The position numbers and the translations under genes are program-made. A model generated the notes under the pieces. It ran no database searches. It was given only the letters and a program-made list of their open reading frames with translations, and had not been told where the DNA came from. This document shows, in pieces, positions 34,432-46,968 of a DNA stretch of 64,000 nt. How positions within the stretch are numbered: position 1 is the stretch's first letter; each line of letters opens with the position of its first letter. The stretch is from Melieria omissa (lineage: Eukaryota; Arthropoda; Insecta; Diptera; Ulidiidae): assembly GCA_963971225.1 (NCBI GenBank), contig OZ020267.1:99863536-99927535 (forward strand), written 5' to 3'.

Positions 34432-37400
34432 AACGTGTGTGCCACTGTAAGTCCATATATACATATGTATACATAACTCTGAGTTATACAAAATCAGCCA
34501 CCGTAGCCTAATGAAAGTCTACCCGTTAATATAGATGATGTAGGGTCTAACAAAGCAGGACAGCAACACTTTTCATATTTAGTTATCCTGTCATGTTCCT
34601 AGTACCCAGCCTTGAGGTTCATGAACGAACTTTTGAGAGTATAAATAAATGTTGAGGGATTCACTAAAGACGGCCTAATAACGGCAGAAAATCGCACCTT
34701 GTAAATGTATTTATTTAAAGTGTCATCCTTTTTCTCTAAAAGTCAGTATGTGCCATTTTGCTCAGCTCCCACACTGTTCCCTATGTTTTTGTCTTATTAC
34801 TTCTTCACTAACTTAGACACACTTCATCACACTTAATTTTCATAGTTAATATTTTTTTTTTATTTTTTTTTACGTACATATTAAGCTTCTCAATTACAGT
34901 TTTCAACATATTTTAAAACTTATTACTTTCAAACTTTGAAATTTTCTTGTGCTTCCACTTTCATACTAACTTTGTTATCTAAGCTGCGCTACGTTTGTCA
35001 GCGACATTATTGAAAGTTAAGTGTGAAGTTGAGATTTTCGAAGAAACTCATATTTGCAACAGACAATGTTAGAGTGAACTACATGAAAAGTTTGCAGGCG
35101 CTTTCAAATTTAAGCAAACATACTCAAATTGTAAACAAGGATTTAGAGAGTTTACCAACAGGTCGTATACGTGATATTCAAAATTATTTAACTCATATTC
35201 AAAGTTGCTGATGCAAAAATTTTAGATATTTTAAATTCAATGCTTAAGCACAAAACCCAAACAAATGAGCTAAGGCACACAATAAACCTTGCAGGCATTG
35301 GTCCAACCCATGAAAATTGCATTACATGAGATTAGAATTTCATAACAGATTAAATTGCATTTAATTTTAATTAAAAACTTCATTGAGTAATCTTTACAAA
35401 AATAAGAAATTCTACTAAAATTTGTATCAGCCAGCAAATTGGAGTTTTTCTTACTTTTTTTTTTGCTGTTGCTCTTCTTCTCACATGAGTCTAGAGACTA
35501 TGGCACGCAGCTTTGTGGCACTCGTGACAAGTGAGCGACAGCGTATGGCGTTCGCTGTTCTGGTTGTTTATTTTTCATTGTTACGTTGTTACTTTGGCGC
35601 AAATTCCCCCAACATGCGCCACATAATAAATGCACAAACATATGTGCATGTGCGCATTTCTGACGCACACACACTCATAGAATCACTTGTAGGGCCAACC
35701 AAATGCAGTAAACGTCGTTGGCAATAAAAGCAAAACCGGCTAATCTTCAAAGCGCGTTTAAGCACACGTTTCAAATTTTTTACGTGCATAGTGAATATTG
35801 TGTACAATACACACACATAAACACAAACATATGGTGCCTATGTGTGGGTTAGTGAGGAATACGGTTTGAGTACATATTTGTATGGATTTTTCAGCGCGTA
35901 TGTGTGTGCAAACAAATAAATATTTATAAATTTTGAAGATATAAAATAAGCATAACGCATTGAAAATAAGTTTAGATAAAAAACTGCAGTGTAGTGGTAC
36001 AATAAAGCAACAAGAACACATACTCGACACACACTACAGTGGCAGCATATGACAGCTTATGCTGTTGCAAGTGCGCCATGCAACAGGCCAGTAAGCGTAT
36101 AAGACGCATGAAATGCGCCAAGTGGTATCGTGATGCGCACAACAGCAACAACAAGAACAACAAATAATAATAACAACATGAAAATCAGGAAAGAAAAAAC
36201 GAAAGAGCACGCACTGGCGCATCGGAGCACAGCAATAAATAAACAAGCAAATCAACGAGCACACAAACTTACACACACGCACAAATGCGCTGAACAAAAA
36301 TTGCATGGCTGCGCCCGCGAACAGACACGCAAACAGATAGACAGACATGCAGTCAGAGAGACGGAAAGAGACAGACAGCGAGACAGACATGCATGCGTCG
36401 ACATATGAGTCGGCAGCTGATGCGGCAAATGCAGCGCGCTACCCGCCAGCAGCAAATAAGCCAACCGAGTGGCAAGACAGCAATTTTTGCCTTTTTTCGA
36501 AGGGCGACTAACGTCAGACTCTGCAATTACAAACCATTTTTGCCACAATCCATTGCCACAGGCTGTCGCTAGCTGCATCGCGTTGTGTGTGTGTGCGCGG
36601 CAACTGCTGCTCTCACACATTTGTTTGCAACACATTTTCACTCGAGACTCGAGAGATGCGAGGAAACGGCAAGCAAAATGCAAGCAGCACATTTTTTGTT
36701 TTTGGTGCCAACTACTTGCAGTACTTTTTTCAACAACATTTTGTTGGCAATTGTCGGTGGGTGTTGATGTTGATGCTTGTTGTTGCTATTGGTGCAACAC
36801 AAATCTCTTGTTGCTGCAAATAAAAATGTAATTTGAACTTTGTGCAGCAGTGTGCTGACATTTTTCGTCGTCTGCAGCATAACATTTTTGAGTATTTACT
36901 GTTATCTGCGTATTTTTTGTTTAAATTTTTTTTCGTATTCTGCCAAAAGTTATAGAGTAAAGGCAAAGGGAGTGGCGGGTATCGTAGATATTCTGAAAAT
37001 TTTGCATATTTTTGGTTTCAAGCCAACGCATGTCACTAGCAACGCAAGCTGGCATTCAAAGCGTAAAATTAAATTTAGCCCACAAGCCTCGGGACTACGC
37101 TGCGTATGAGTAACATTTAATTTCGAGTATTTTTTGCTCTAGTTGGAAATGTTTGAAACTTGAAATTGGCGCAGTGGCAGTGCACTTTTGGTCTGGCCGT
37201 GATTGGTGTGTGTGGGTAATGAGAAATCAGTGAGTTAACATGGAGTTTATTTAGTGTTTTGCCTTGGGAAAATATTTTTCACTGTAGCCGCATTTGTTGA
37301 TAATTGTTTTTATTTCAATTAACTACAAATGAGCTTGAAAATGTTGTATAAAGAATGAGTTAGCTCCATTCTTGTGGTTTATTTTTCAAAGTTCTTTCCA

Positions 37401-40400
37401 TCCTTTCAGTTCTATTTAAATATTTTAATACCCTAAAATATGCAGAATTTACAGCAAATTGCTTTCAATAATTCCATATTGCTTGCAATGATTTCCGCTT
37501 TGGCTATGGACTCCTGTGGAGCATGTGCGACCATGGCTCGCCTGCAAGCCAGAGCGGAAATATAACCAAGAATTGCTGCACATAATACGATTGCATGCAT
37601 CTGGATCATTCTCTATTCAACTTCCGCTTTCAATTTCAATCCCTTTGACTTCCTGCTGTACTCAACTCAACATAGCAGCAGAAAATCGCTTGAGCAGTAA
37701 AGACGTGCTTGCATACATACAACCATAACACACATACACAAACTTAACTTTGCATGAGACACAATATTCTCTGAAAACGCAAGCAAAGTTGCAGTCCAAC
37801 GAGTCAACAAAGCAAGAAGCGTGTGAAAATATCATCACAGCCTGTTGTCGAGGGCGAATTACTGCAACATGTACAACAAAAATATGAAACATAATTGCAA
37901 ATTGTGTCAATGTGTTGATGTGGGCTCATGTCCAGGCAACTTTTGTGCTCTACTTTTGTTGTATTTGTGTTCTTAGTGCTGTTGGAAAACTCTAAAGGGA
38001 TTTGTTTTGTCATAAAAGCTGACACATTGCACAAATACAAACGAGTGTTTCTTATTGTGTGTCATAACTTTGTTATATTTCTGCAAAGCACAGCGCATTA
38101 ATTTAATTTCAGATAGACAAAGATTTCAAGAGAAAAATATGTTTAAAGAAAAGTTCAACAACAGTTCTTCTTAAACGTTTTCAAATCACTAATAATTTCC
38201 ATTTTCCCTACCATAGCTGTGTAAAAAGGACAAATGTGTCCGCATTGTCTAGACAGGAAAATGCCCTAAAGATGTATTCCAGCAATTAATAAGCATCATT
38301 AAAAATGTTTGCCATCTGCTGGCTGCTGGTAACTGATAAACGGTTTTAATCGCGCAAAGCAACGAGCAGATTGCCGTGAATCACGTTGCATGGCGGTCGA
38401 TGTGAAAATGTATGCTTACACACATACTGCGAATAGCTTCAAGCTAAATGGTGGAAATAAAAAATCACTTTTTGGTTTTTTTCGCACACTGGAGAGAGAA
38501 CCTGCTTTTCGAGTAGCTTGTACAGAATTTTGTTGGAATTAGTTAAGAATTCAAAAGTTGCGTTATTGAATATTCATCACCTAAGCTACTTTGAATATTT
38601 CAAGAGTCTACAAGAGTCTAATGAGTGATTTAAAAACCAAAAGTACAAATTTAAAATTATAGGTTAGGTACAACGGGAAGCTGGTTGTTTATAAATGAAG
38701 TTTGACTCATTTATAATTACATCAAGAAATCATCAAGGTTTTCGTCCAGAAGAATGTTCGTCAAGTCCATGTTTAGTTTTGGCTAAATGTAGACAGTCCA
38801 GGAAATAAATACAAAGTAAAAATGAGCACAAAGTAAAACATGCTCAAGCAACATGTGCCGATTTTGCACTCTGACGTGAAACTGAAAGAGCAAATAATAT
38901 AATTGAACTCTGTTCGAGTATTTAGAAATTCTTTCAAAAAGAAAGTTTAGTAAAGTATTTCAAGTTGAAGTATTTCGAATAAAAAAATCAATACTGATTC
39001 TGATACTGATCAAAGTCAATTGAACGAATTTTGTTCAACAATCCTAGGTATCCTAGCAAACAGATAACTGATGAAAAGCTTTGATAGAAGTAAAGTTTAT
39101 TCACTCGAATGACTGTGAAAGACCTCTTTGAAAAAAAAGTGTCCATACACTTTTGCAAAAACTTTTCCGCTAAGACGGAATATTTTGAAATTCGATGGTC
39201 CAAAAGGGCAAAAAAGTGTTAAAAAATGTTAAGTACATATTAGACAAGTATACTGGTTTTATTCAAAATAAATATTTGCAAATATTAAAAGAAACCATTA
39301 ACAACTAACAATATTGATAATCATTACTATTCACAATAACCACCATTCAAATTCAATCACTATTCCACTCCATTAACTATCAATCTGCACTAATTCGAGA
39401 CTCAAAGTTCTGAACGACCACAATTTTCCAGCAGCCTTTGCTGTCTTCTTATGCAAAATATTCTCATAAATAAAAGCAATCATTTTTCATTGCAATTCAC
39501 ATCAATTACTGACCGTTGGCAAGCAATTAGAGTTGACACTCTTATTGCACATCAACTTTTATAATGAAATATGAAATATCACTCATACGCTCCGAATAAC
39601 CAGCTACCACATCAGCAACCAGTTCTATCACCGTTCTGCAATTCTTTTTGTCTTTTGCCTACTTCTGCAGCAAATTTATGGCAACGAACTCGTAGGAAAA
39701 TTATCATTTTTGTAAGTTGCCATGATGGATGCCATGAACTTGTGGCGCTCATGTGACATTAATTAATTAACGCTGCGTTGAAATGCAAATTAATGACGTA
39801 GCGGCATTCATTATGCTCACAATAGCAACAACAACAACCAACTATAACAAACAACAACAACAACAAAGCCTAACAGTCACTACAAAACCAATCTCAACAA
39901 CACAAACACAAATTACAATAACAGCAACAACACTTCTAACTACTTTTGCAGCCATTGCACAACTTTGCTGCCTCTTTCGCTCCAAATGGCAGTGCGCACG
40001 TCGAGCAATTGCAAAAGCAAAGCACAGAAGCCAATGCAATGCAACGCAACGTCAGTAAGCCATAACGTGGCAGTCGAGCAGTTTTTGCAAGCATCATAAA
40101 GTTCCAAGTTGGCGTTGTGGCGAAGTGTAAAGTGTGTCGTCGTGTGTGGCTGTTTGCGAGTTGAAACGGATGCAAAAAGTGAAAGCAGCACGCAATGTGC
40201 AACCAATTACACATGGGTAATGCATAATGAGTGCATAAAACATTGGTTTAAAGGAAAGGTAGTCAGAAGAACAACAACAATACATAGTATCAACAATAAC
40301 GCCGACAGCAATGACAGTTAATCACCGAATGTTCTTTTTAAGCCACTGTTGGATTTATTAGTCTTAGGTTTGAGTTGAGGTACATATGTGTTGTTGTTTT

Positions 40401-41943
40401 ACTTGCAAGATGCCAACAAAGGCTTGGAGAGTATAAAAATTGACTGATGACCTCATCGATCATGATAAATATCAGCAACATAATTGATTTTCGCAGAATC
40501 GTTTGCTGCAATATTGAGCACAATGTAGAATATCAATATGGATATTTAATGAAAGAGATTATACCTATAATTATAAACAAATTAACTTTTTAGTGCAAAA
40601 GGACGATTAGGTAATAAAAATGTTCTTCTAAAACTTTATTCTTATATGTATATCCTTGAAAATGTTCGATAGTGTTTTTATGTCTTAAAAACTGATATGA
40701 ATGTATACCACATCCTCGCAATTCCTTCTTCTAACTTTATAAGTTTTTTTGCTTTTCTCTACAAAACAAAACAAAACAAAAAATTAATAGCATCGTACGA
40801 CAAACATAAAATATTTAATTAATCAACATGAAAACACCTTTTTAATTTTTTCACTCCTCTTCTTGAATTCAAATTGTAAATTGTTCACGCTTCTCAAAAC
40901 TTTACGAATATTCAACTAAATCAGTTACAATAAGTAGTTGTAATGACGCTTCACTGTCAATCAAAAGCATTGTCTTCTCGTTATTTGAAACGCATTTTTT
41001 AATTAAGTACTCATTTCAATTTCTTGTCAAATAAAACACATTTAATAACTTTCCAAACACTTTTCTTTATGCTTTTTCTCATTTCTCCAGCACTTTGGCG
41101 CAGTTCACTTGACGTTTATGTGGCAGCCAAAACATAATTAAACGGAAAACAAACATTTCCCTGAAATTAACTGCCACTGCAGCAGCAATTAAGCGCTCAT
41201 ACGGCACTGGAAATTTGTTATCTCTTTTATTTCTTTTGGCAAACGAACGACACTTTTACTTCATGTCTGCTGCAACATTTGTTGCTTTTTATGTGCGCTT
41301 GCTGTGCTTAACAGCACATAAAAATGCAACAAACATTTATGTTGCATTAATTTGTTGCTGTTTTTTTTTAATGCTACTTTAATTTGGCAAAGAAATGTGT
41401 TGTATGCGTTTTTGTAGCAGCACAAAATTTTATAGCAGATTAATTTTGTTGGTTTTTTTCGCAACAAATAGCAAAATTTACAGGCAAGAGCCAATGCAGG
41501 CAAGAAGTGCAATGGGAAGGGGAGGAAGATCGTCTTTAATATACACTTTGTGCGCACATTAATGCTTAATGAGCGACAACAAAGTGTGAAAATATAAGAA
41601 ACAAAACTACGCACAACGGGGCGTATGAGTGACAACGAGCGCTTTTTTAATTGGAGAAATTAAGAGCTTCACTTGGTACAATGTCAACACTCGGCTGCAC
41701 TTTGAACAGCGCCACACAAGAAAGGGTCGTTTGAGTTTTAGTGTCAGTGCTATTCGATGTTACTCATACGACCTGGTGTGCGAGTGCGCAAGAGCTGATA
41801 AGAATTGAAGTAATCTAAATGGTGCAACACTGGGGGGATGCGAACACTTGATAGTTAAATAAATTTGCAGAAGCAGCGAAAAGCATTGAAGATTATTTTA
41901 GTTTATAAAAAGTGTTTTAATTTGACTTTTATGCTCCTTGCAG

Positions 41944-42216
41944 GTCACCGATTGGGGCGTCGAACAGTGTCGCTCGTTGCATGTGCACGTCAGATCGCCG
42001 CCACGTCTGCGCGTCGATCCCGCCAGCGTTACACTGCAACGCGGCGACTCGCTGCGCGTGCGCTGCCTCTCACCTGGCAACGATGACATCAAACGCTATG
42101 CCCAACTCGGCTACAGCTGGACACGCAACGGCGTCCTTTTTCAATCCAATCCGGCCACAGTGATGTGGGAGGATTTGTATCCCGATGGCAGCATACTAAA
42201 AATCAACAACATACAG
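41944..42216 (+). CDS. ADGRA-type adhesion GPCR, exon with Ig domain 2
   Basis: This is a 273-nt, 91-codon exon in phase 0 at both ends, after a CTTGCAG acceptor. It begins VTDWGVEQC, the last strand of Ig domain 1. It then opens a second Ig domain: PRLRVDPASVTLQRGD, the B-strand cysteine in LRVRC, the core tryptophan in YSWTRNG, and the strand-E segment SILKINNIQ. The matching F-strand cysteine (YACIVSN) begins the next exon. The frame joins only if the exon ends at CAG before GCAAGT, a GC donor. The GT four bases further on would throw the next exon out of frame. Two consecutive Ig domains are visible here. Confidence 0.85.
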
Positions 42217-42290
42217 GCAAGTACAACAACAACAACAAAAAAGCTATGATTATATTGTAATGAATATTTCTGGGTATATTTCTTCATTAG
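42217..42290 (+). other. 74-nt GC-AG intron of the receptor gene
   Basis: The donor is CAG|GCAAGT and the acceptor TTCATTAG|AAA. Only the GC donor keeps Ig domain 2 in frame, because the nearby GT at 42221 gives an out-of-frame join. CAG|GCAAGT is the usual strong context for GC donors. Confidence 0.8.
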
Positions 42291-42716
42291 AAATCCGCCG
42301 AGTATGCATGCATTGTTTCGAATAGCGTTCGTCCCGTTTCGAAGAGTGTCTACATTACTGTCATCGATCGCAATGCGGTGCGCGTTTGCCATGCCGAATC
42401 GCTGTACGGCGTACGCTGGCCCACCAGTGCACCGGGTGCAGCCATTGTGGCCGATTGTCCGCGCGGCTTTCAGGGCCATTCGCGTCGCATTTGCGAGAGT
42501 CACGATGCGGCCAATTCCACCTGGCTGCTGCCGGACTTTTCGCTTTGCATACGCGATCAACTGATGGAGATTTACAATAAATTTCGTGCACTGAGCGCTG
42601 GCTTTCAGCAGAGCAATTCGTCGGCCATACTGAAGGCGTGCTTTGATTACACAATACGCAGACATAAGCATTTCTTGCCGGGCGAGGCGGGCTTTCTCAT
42701 TGACATGTTGCATGAG
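42291..42716 (+). CDS. ADGRA-type adhesion GPCR, exon with end of Ig 2, HormR domain and start of GAIN region
   Basis: This is a 426-nt, 142-codon exon, phase 0 at both ends (ATTAG acceptor, GTAAGT donor). Codons 1-25 finish Ig domain 2 (SAEYACIVSN). Codons 33-86 form a hormone-receptor (HRM/HormR) domain with four cysteines at 33, 56, 68 and 86, the Trp-Pro at 43-44, a DCPRGF segment, a C-terminal Trp at 78 and a possible N-glycosylation site (NST, 75-77). The remainder is helical and resembles the beginning of a GAIN domain. HormR domains sit between adhesion modules and the GAIN/GPS region in several adhesion GPCRs. Together with Ig domains they point to the ADGRA class rather than latrophilin, BAI or CELSR. 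This is the most diagnostic exon in the window. Confidence 0.88.
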
Positions 42717-44392
42717 GTAAGTCAATTTGATGGGCTGAAATTAAATTACAATTGAATTAAATTTAAAATAAAATTCAAAAATAAAGTTATACCTCAATTT
42801 TAAGCCTTTGAAATATCCCTGTCTGGTGTACTTTACTAAATAATTTGTCAAAATCTGCTTACAACCAAAACCAAAAAAGCATTTCCTTTCCTGCAGCAAG
42901 AAACACAAAAAACTACTACAGCAACAAAGAAACACCCTCACACATGACCTAAAGATACGTTTTGGTATTTTTATACTCCACCAATACCACGAGACGGTCA
43001 AAGGTGTCGAGGTGCCTATGTTGCCTAGCCTCGTGTACGGCACTCAATTGCACTTACCACAGCACCGTAGCAAACTTTTTTTTCGCAAAGTTTCTCTCAC
43101 AGCTGAGCATGAACAAAGAATAGCTAAGGCAAAATTGTCCTAAGAGTGTAAAAAAGAAAAGTGCACATTTTTCCAAAGAACTAGAAAAGTGCCATTTTTC
43201 ACTTTAATGTGCACTCGAAATTTATAGCCGCAAATTCAATTTGCTTTTGGCAGCTTAAAATCAGCTACAGAGGTTTTGCTTCTTTTGAGTTTTAAGTTTA
43301 AATAGATCGCCATATTGTCACCTGCGGGTCGATGTTCTATCATTGCAATGAGTAAGAACTGCAAAAGTATTGGAAACAAAAACATTGATAATACAAATTT
43401 TAGCAACGCATTGAAGCCCAACCAAATCAATCTTTCCTATCAAATGTTAAATATCTTACCAATTCAATCTTTCTTGGCCGTGTAGAATAATATCTCCGAA
43501 TTAACTGGGACTAAGCAATTGATTAACAATATTTTTAAATTTTTTTATTTTTATTTAGGTACCAAAAATAGTGAAATATATAACAAAACTACCTCAATGA
43601 AGTAGTTTTGGCATTGTTATGCTTAAAAACATTTTCAAAAAATTATGCACAATTCGTTGAAACTTTTCCAAAAGTTAAATGTTTGTTTATTTGTCATAAG
43701 ATAACTCAACACTCTGTAATGATTCAATTTATTTGAAAATTTAGTAGATTCCTTATGTTCTTTCTGTGATAAAAAATATTTCACTTGTAATACAAAATGT
43801 GACTAAAAATCTAAATATGCCGATCTCATAAACTAAACATGGAACTTGTTGTAAAAACTTGCTACAACCTCTGAAGGCATAATCGAGAATTATTGAATGT
43901 TAAAATCTTCAACAGTTATTACAAATTAAGAAAATAGATAACTGAGTATTCCAACGTGAGTTTGTAAAATTTTGAAAATTAATTTAAAATAAAATAAATA
44001 TAAATAAATAAATAAATAAAATAAATAATAAAACACACTCAAAATGAACATTTTGCTCTTTAAGAAGCATCTTTCTATAAAACCGCACAGTGAGATAAAA
44101 GTTCATAATGGACGCTTCTGTATCCTGATGACTTTTATCTCAACTATATTACTTGCTTACTTGATTTTTCTTTTCATTGTCTGTTCTCAGTCTGTGTTAT
44201 TCATTTTTTACATAAAATAAAAGGCTTTGGATCGAAAGAATTTTTTGGAATGATTCGATTTAGTTAAAAAATGCAACACTTTGTTCAGTGACTTCTTACT
44301 ATGTTACTTCACATTAAAGTCAACTATTAGAAAAATAATTATTACTACACATTATTAAAAAAAACAATATTTTTCCTACACTCGTTTTGCAG
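42717..44392 (+). other. Intron of receptor gene (1.7 kb)
   Basis: From GTAAGT to TTTTGCAG. AT-rich, with an (AAAT)n stretch at about 43988-44030. No gene was recognised. Confidence 0.7.
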
Positions 44393-44509
44393 CTGGACTC
44401 CTATCTGCAAGTAAAGGGCACACAATTGGAACGAGAAATGGCAGCTGAAGTTATTTTGCATATTTTGGATAAAGTCATGCAGAATGCACAGTCGCTCAAC
44501 AGTCAGCAG
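44393..44509 (+). CDS. ADGRA-type adhesion GPCR, helical GAIN-region exon
   Basis: This is a 117-nt, 39-codon exon, phase 0 at both ends, after a polypyrimidine stretch and TTTTGCAG, and before GTTAGT. It encodes LDSYLQVKGTQLEREMAAEV followed by a second amphipathic helix ending in LNSQQ. It has no cysteines and looks like the helical subdomain A of a GAIN region. It lies 1.7 kb after the HormR exon and in frame with it. The next exon I can propose is 18 kb downstream. The assignment depends on splice signals, phase and helical character rather than on a sharp motif. Confidence 0.72.
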
Positions 44510-45327
44510 GTTAGTAAAAAAGCCTTAGCAAATAAAATAAAAATTAACTCAGTGATTTATAAATGCAACGGGCCGTGATTGCGAATCGCAATGCAGCTAA
44601 CACGAAAAACAGGAAGAGTAGAAAATCTGCTTTCATCGTTAGTCATTTCAGCAGACAATAACAAAATAAACCTCTGAAAGTAATTGACATATAAAGTAGT
44701 CTACAGTATGATTTTTTGTACCCACTTTTGTCAACATTTTCATGCACAACACGAATGTTTACAGAAAATTAGGCCCAAGTCTCGTCAAACAGCTTGCACA
44801 CGTCTCCCACGCAATGTATGCGAAAATATTAATTTTTGTTTTCACTTTATCTCAATAATAAACTTCCAAGCAATTTCTTTAAATAACCCCTTTTTATTCA
44901 ATTTTTTATATTTCTCACAACTCTACTAACTTGAAATTTCCCACTCGAATCCCATGAATTTAGCAACTAATCATTTTTTTACAATCCCAAAATTTATACT
45001 TTATTTCACAAGAATTTACCACATAAATTATGAAAAATAACCAAAAAAATGCCGCCAAAATGATAAACGCAAGCAAGAGCAAAAGATAAGAGCAAGCGGA
45101 CACATTTTGTCACATATGGCCAGCAAGTAAGCCAAAAGGATGCACATGCAGCAACAATGGAAACTAAAACGAAAAACCGGAAAAAACCACTAAAAATTAC
45201 ATAATTTAAAGTATGTCAGGCGGCTAGGAGTAGTACAGGCCGTTCAAATATTTTCCATTGTAAAAACTTCAGACACACACAAGACGCACTCATGCACATG
45301 CAAAACTATGCTTCACACGTGTACATA
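44510..45327 (+). other. Large receptor intron (18.1 kb), first part
   Basis: AT-rich intron from the GTTAGT donor to the Tc1-type insertion, ending in the TA target dinucleotide at 45326-45327. Nothing else was recognised. Confidence 0.6.
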
Positions 45328-45664
45328 CAGCTGCGGTCAAAATAATAGTAGTACGCATACAACGAAAAGAAAATTACGAAAAAATAATCTGCTTTTTTTA
45401 CAAATATTTATTTTGTATTTTTTTTAACAAGTTATATGTGTTAACAATGCAATCATAAAAGAAAACTTAAGAATTAAACTCAGTTTGGGTTGATTTAAAT
45501 TAAATGCGTCAAAAGCTCCAAAATATGGACGGTCAAAAAAATAGTAGTTCGCTTTACTTTCATAAAAATTAAGCAACAATTGTGTTTCATTTTAAAAGAT
45601 TTTGTGGTTAAATAGTAATAACGAAATATTTCTTCAAATTAGTATTTAGTTGCGTGACTGTTGT

Positions 45665-46043
45665 TTGGCTATTACTGCAGCACAGAGCCGATGCATTGAA
45701 ATAACCAAATTTTCATATCTTTCTCTAGGGGCGTGGTCTACTGCTTCTCAAAGTTGATTTTTATTTAAAAGATTATTGTGAGCAACTGCTCTCTTCACGT
45801 CACACCACAAATTTTTAATTATATTGAAGTCTGGTGATTGTGCGAGCCATTCCATAACCCTAATCCTGCTCTTGCGAAGCCCCTTTCGTGCGACCTTTCT
45901 TGTATGCTGTCGGTTATAATCCTGTTGGAAGATCCAAAGCATTGGCGTTTTTTCACGGACATACGGTGGCACGATTTCCCGCAAGATTCGTACACATACA
46001 CATCGATCCATCGTTTTCTTGATCAAATAAATAGCGCCACCTC
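45665..46043 (-). pseudogene. Tc1-type transposase C-terminal fragment, left arm
   Basis: The minus-strand frame reads KKTMDRCVCVRILREIVPPY, then MLWIFQQDYNRQHTRK, and DFNIIKNLW. It corresponds to the C-terminal third of a DD(34)E transposase. QQDN/QQDY carries the second catalytic Asp, and NPIENLW normally carries the Glu, which is Lys here. A TGA interrupts after NLLNKNQL, then EAVDHAPRERYENLVISMHR and the remaining C-terminus continue to the true stop. The N-terminal DNA-binding half is missing. It is non-functional. Confidence 0.82.
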
Positions 46044-46250
46044 CATAAAACGTAGTACATCCATTTATTTATTCAGCATGTCTTACGTTTTATGGAGGTG
46101 GCGCTATTTATTTGATCAAGAAAACGATGGATCGATGTGTATGTGTACGAATCTTGCGGGAAATCGTGCTACCGTATGTCAAATAAATAGCGCCACCTCC
46201 ATAAAACGTAAGACATGCATTTATTTATTGAGCATGTCTTACGTTTTATG

Positions 46251-46648
46251 AAGGTGGCGCTATTTATTTGATCAAGAAAACGATGGATCGATGTGTATGT
46301 GTACGAATCTTGCGGGAAATCGTGCCACCGTATGTCCGTGAAAAAACGCCAATGCTTTGGATCTTCCAACAGGATTATAACCGAAAGCATACAAGCAAGG
46401 TCGCACGAAAGGGGCTTCGCAAGAGCAGGATTAGGATTATGGAATGGCTCGCACAATCACCAGACTTCAATATAATTAAAAATTTGTGGTGTGACGTGAA
46501 GAGAGCAGTTGCTCACAATAATCTTTTAAATAAAAATCAACTTTGAGAAGCAGTAGACCACGCCCCTAGAGAAAGATATGAAAATTTGGTTATTTCAATG
46601 CATCGGCTCTGTGCTGCAGTAATAGCCAAACAACAGTCACGCAACTAA
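46251..46648 (+). pseudogene. Tc1-type transposase C-terminal fragment, right arm
   Basis: This is the mirror copy of the left-arm fragment on the + strand: KKTMDRCVCVRILREIVPPY, FQQDYNRKHTSK, DFNIIKNLW (catalytic Glu replaced by Lys), the same internal TGA at about 46544, then the C-terminal EAVDHAPRE segment and AKQQSRN before the stop. It differs from the left copy by only a few residues (RKHTSK versus RQHTRK, IRIME versus IRVME), so the palindrome formed recently or is kept similar by conversion. Confidence 0.82.
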
Positions 46649-46968
46649 ATACTAATTTGAAGAAACATTTCGTTATTACTATTTAACCACAAAATCTTTT
46701 AAAATGAAACACAATTGTTGCTTAATTTTTATGAAAGTAAAGCGAACTACTATTTTTTTGACCGTCCATATTTTGGAGCTTTTGACGCATTTAATTTAAA
46801 TCAAACCAAACTGAGTTTAATTCTTAAGTTTTCTTTTATGATTGCATTGTTAACACATATAACTTGTTAAAAAAAATACAAAATAAATATTTGTAAAAAA
46901 AGCAGATTATTTTTTCTTCATTTTCTTTTCGTTGTACGCGTACTACTATTATTTTGACCGCAACTGTA

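Larger units (their letters stand above)
30396..41943 (+). other. Intron 2 of receptor gene (11.5 kb)
   Basis: AT-rich intron from GTGCGT to CTTGCAG. It contains opa-like CAA/TTG stretches (32610-32690, 32820-32990, 39820-39940), short TG runs and two copies of a dispersed repeat listed separately. A short AGGTTAGGTACAACGGG near 38661 recalls the CCTAAC-ended LINE tail but is too short to assign. No further exon or RNA gene was recognised. Confidence 0.6.
45328..46966. mobile_element. Palindromic Tc1-like element (two inverted transposase ends)
   Basis: This 1639-bp element is flanked by TA on both sides (45326-45327 and 46967-46968). Its termini are CAG(C/T)TGCGGTCAAAATAATA in inverted orientation. 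A second GGTCAAAA(A)AATAGTAGT motif 200 bp inside each end gives an IR/DR arrangement like that of some Tc1-group elements. Both arms carry the same transposase 3' part pointing outward, and matching coordinates sum to 92294, so the arms are collinear mirror images. The centre (about 46028-46266) has two nested hairpins around a single-orientation copy of about 60 bp. It cannot make transposase but could be mobilised if an active relative exists. Confidence 0.88.

Noticed and set aside
35023..35211. Possible extra receptor exon (62 codons)
   Set aside because: No acceptor or donor in a fitting phase, and no similarity to GAIN or Ig segments.
38655..38690. Additional CCTAAC-type LINE tail
   Set aside because: AGGTTAGGTACAACGGG has the right words, but in an order and orientation that do not align with the other tails.
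42217..42290. Reading through the 74-nt segment as coding
   Set aside because: It meets a TGA at 42247-42249, and the Ig F strand resumes exactly after the AG at 42289-42290.
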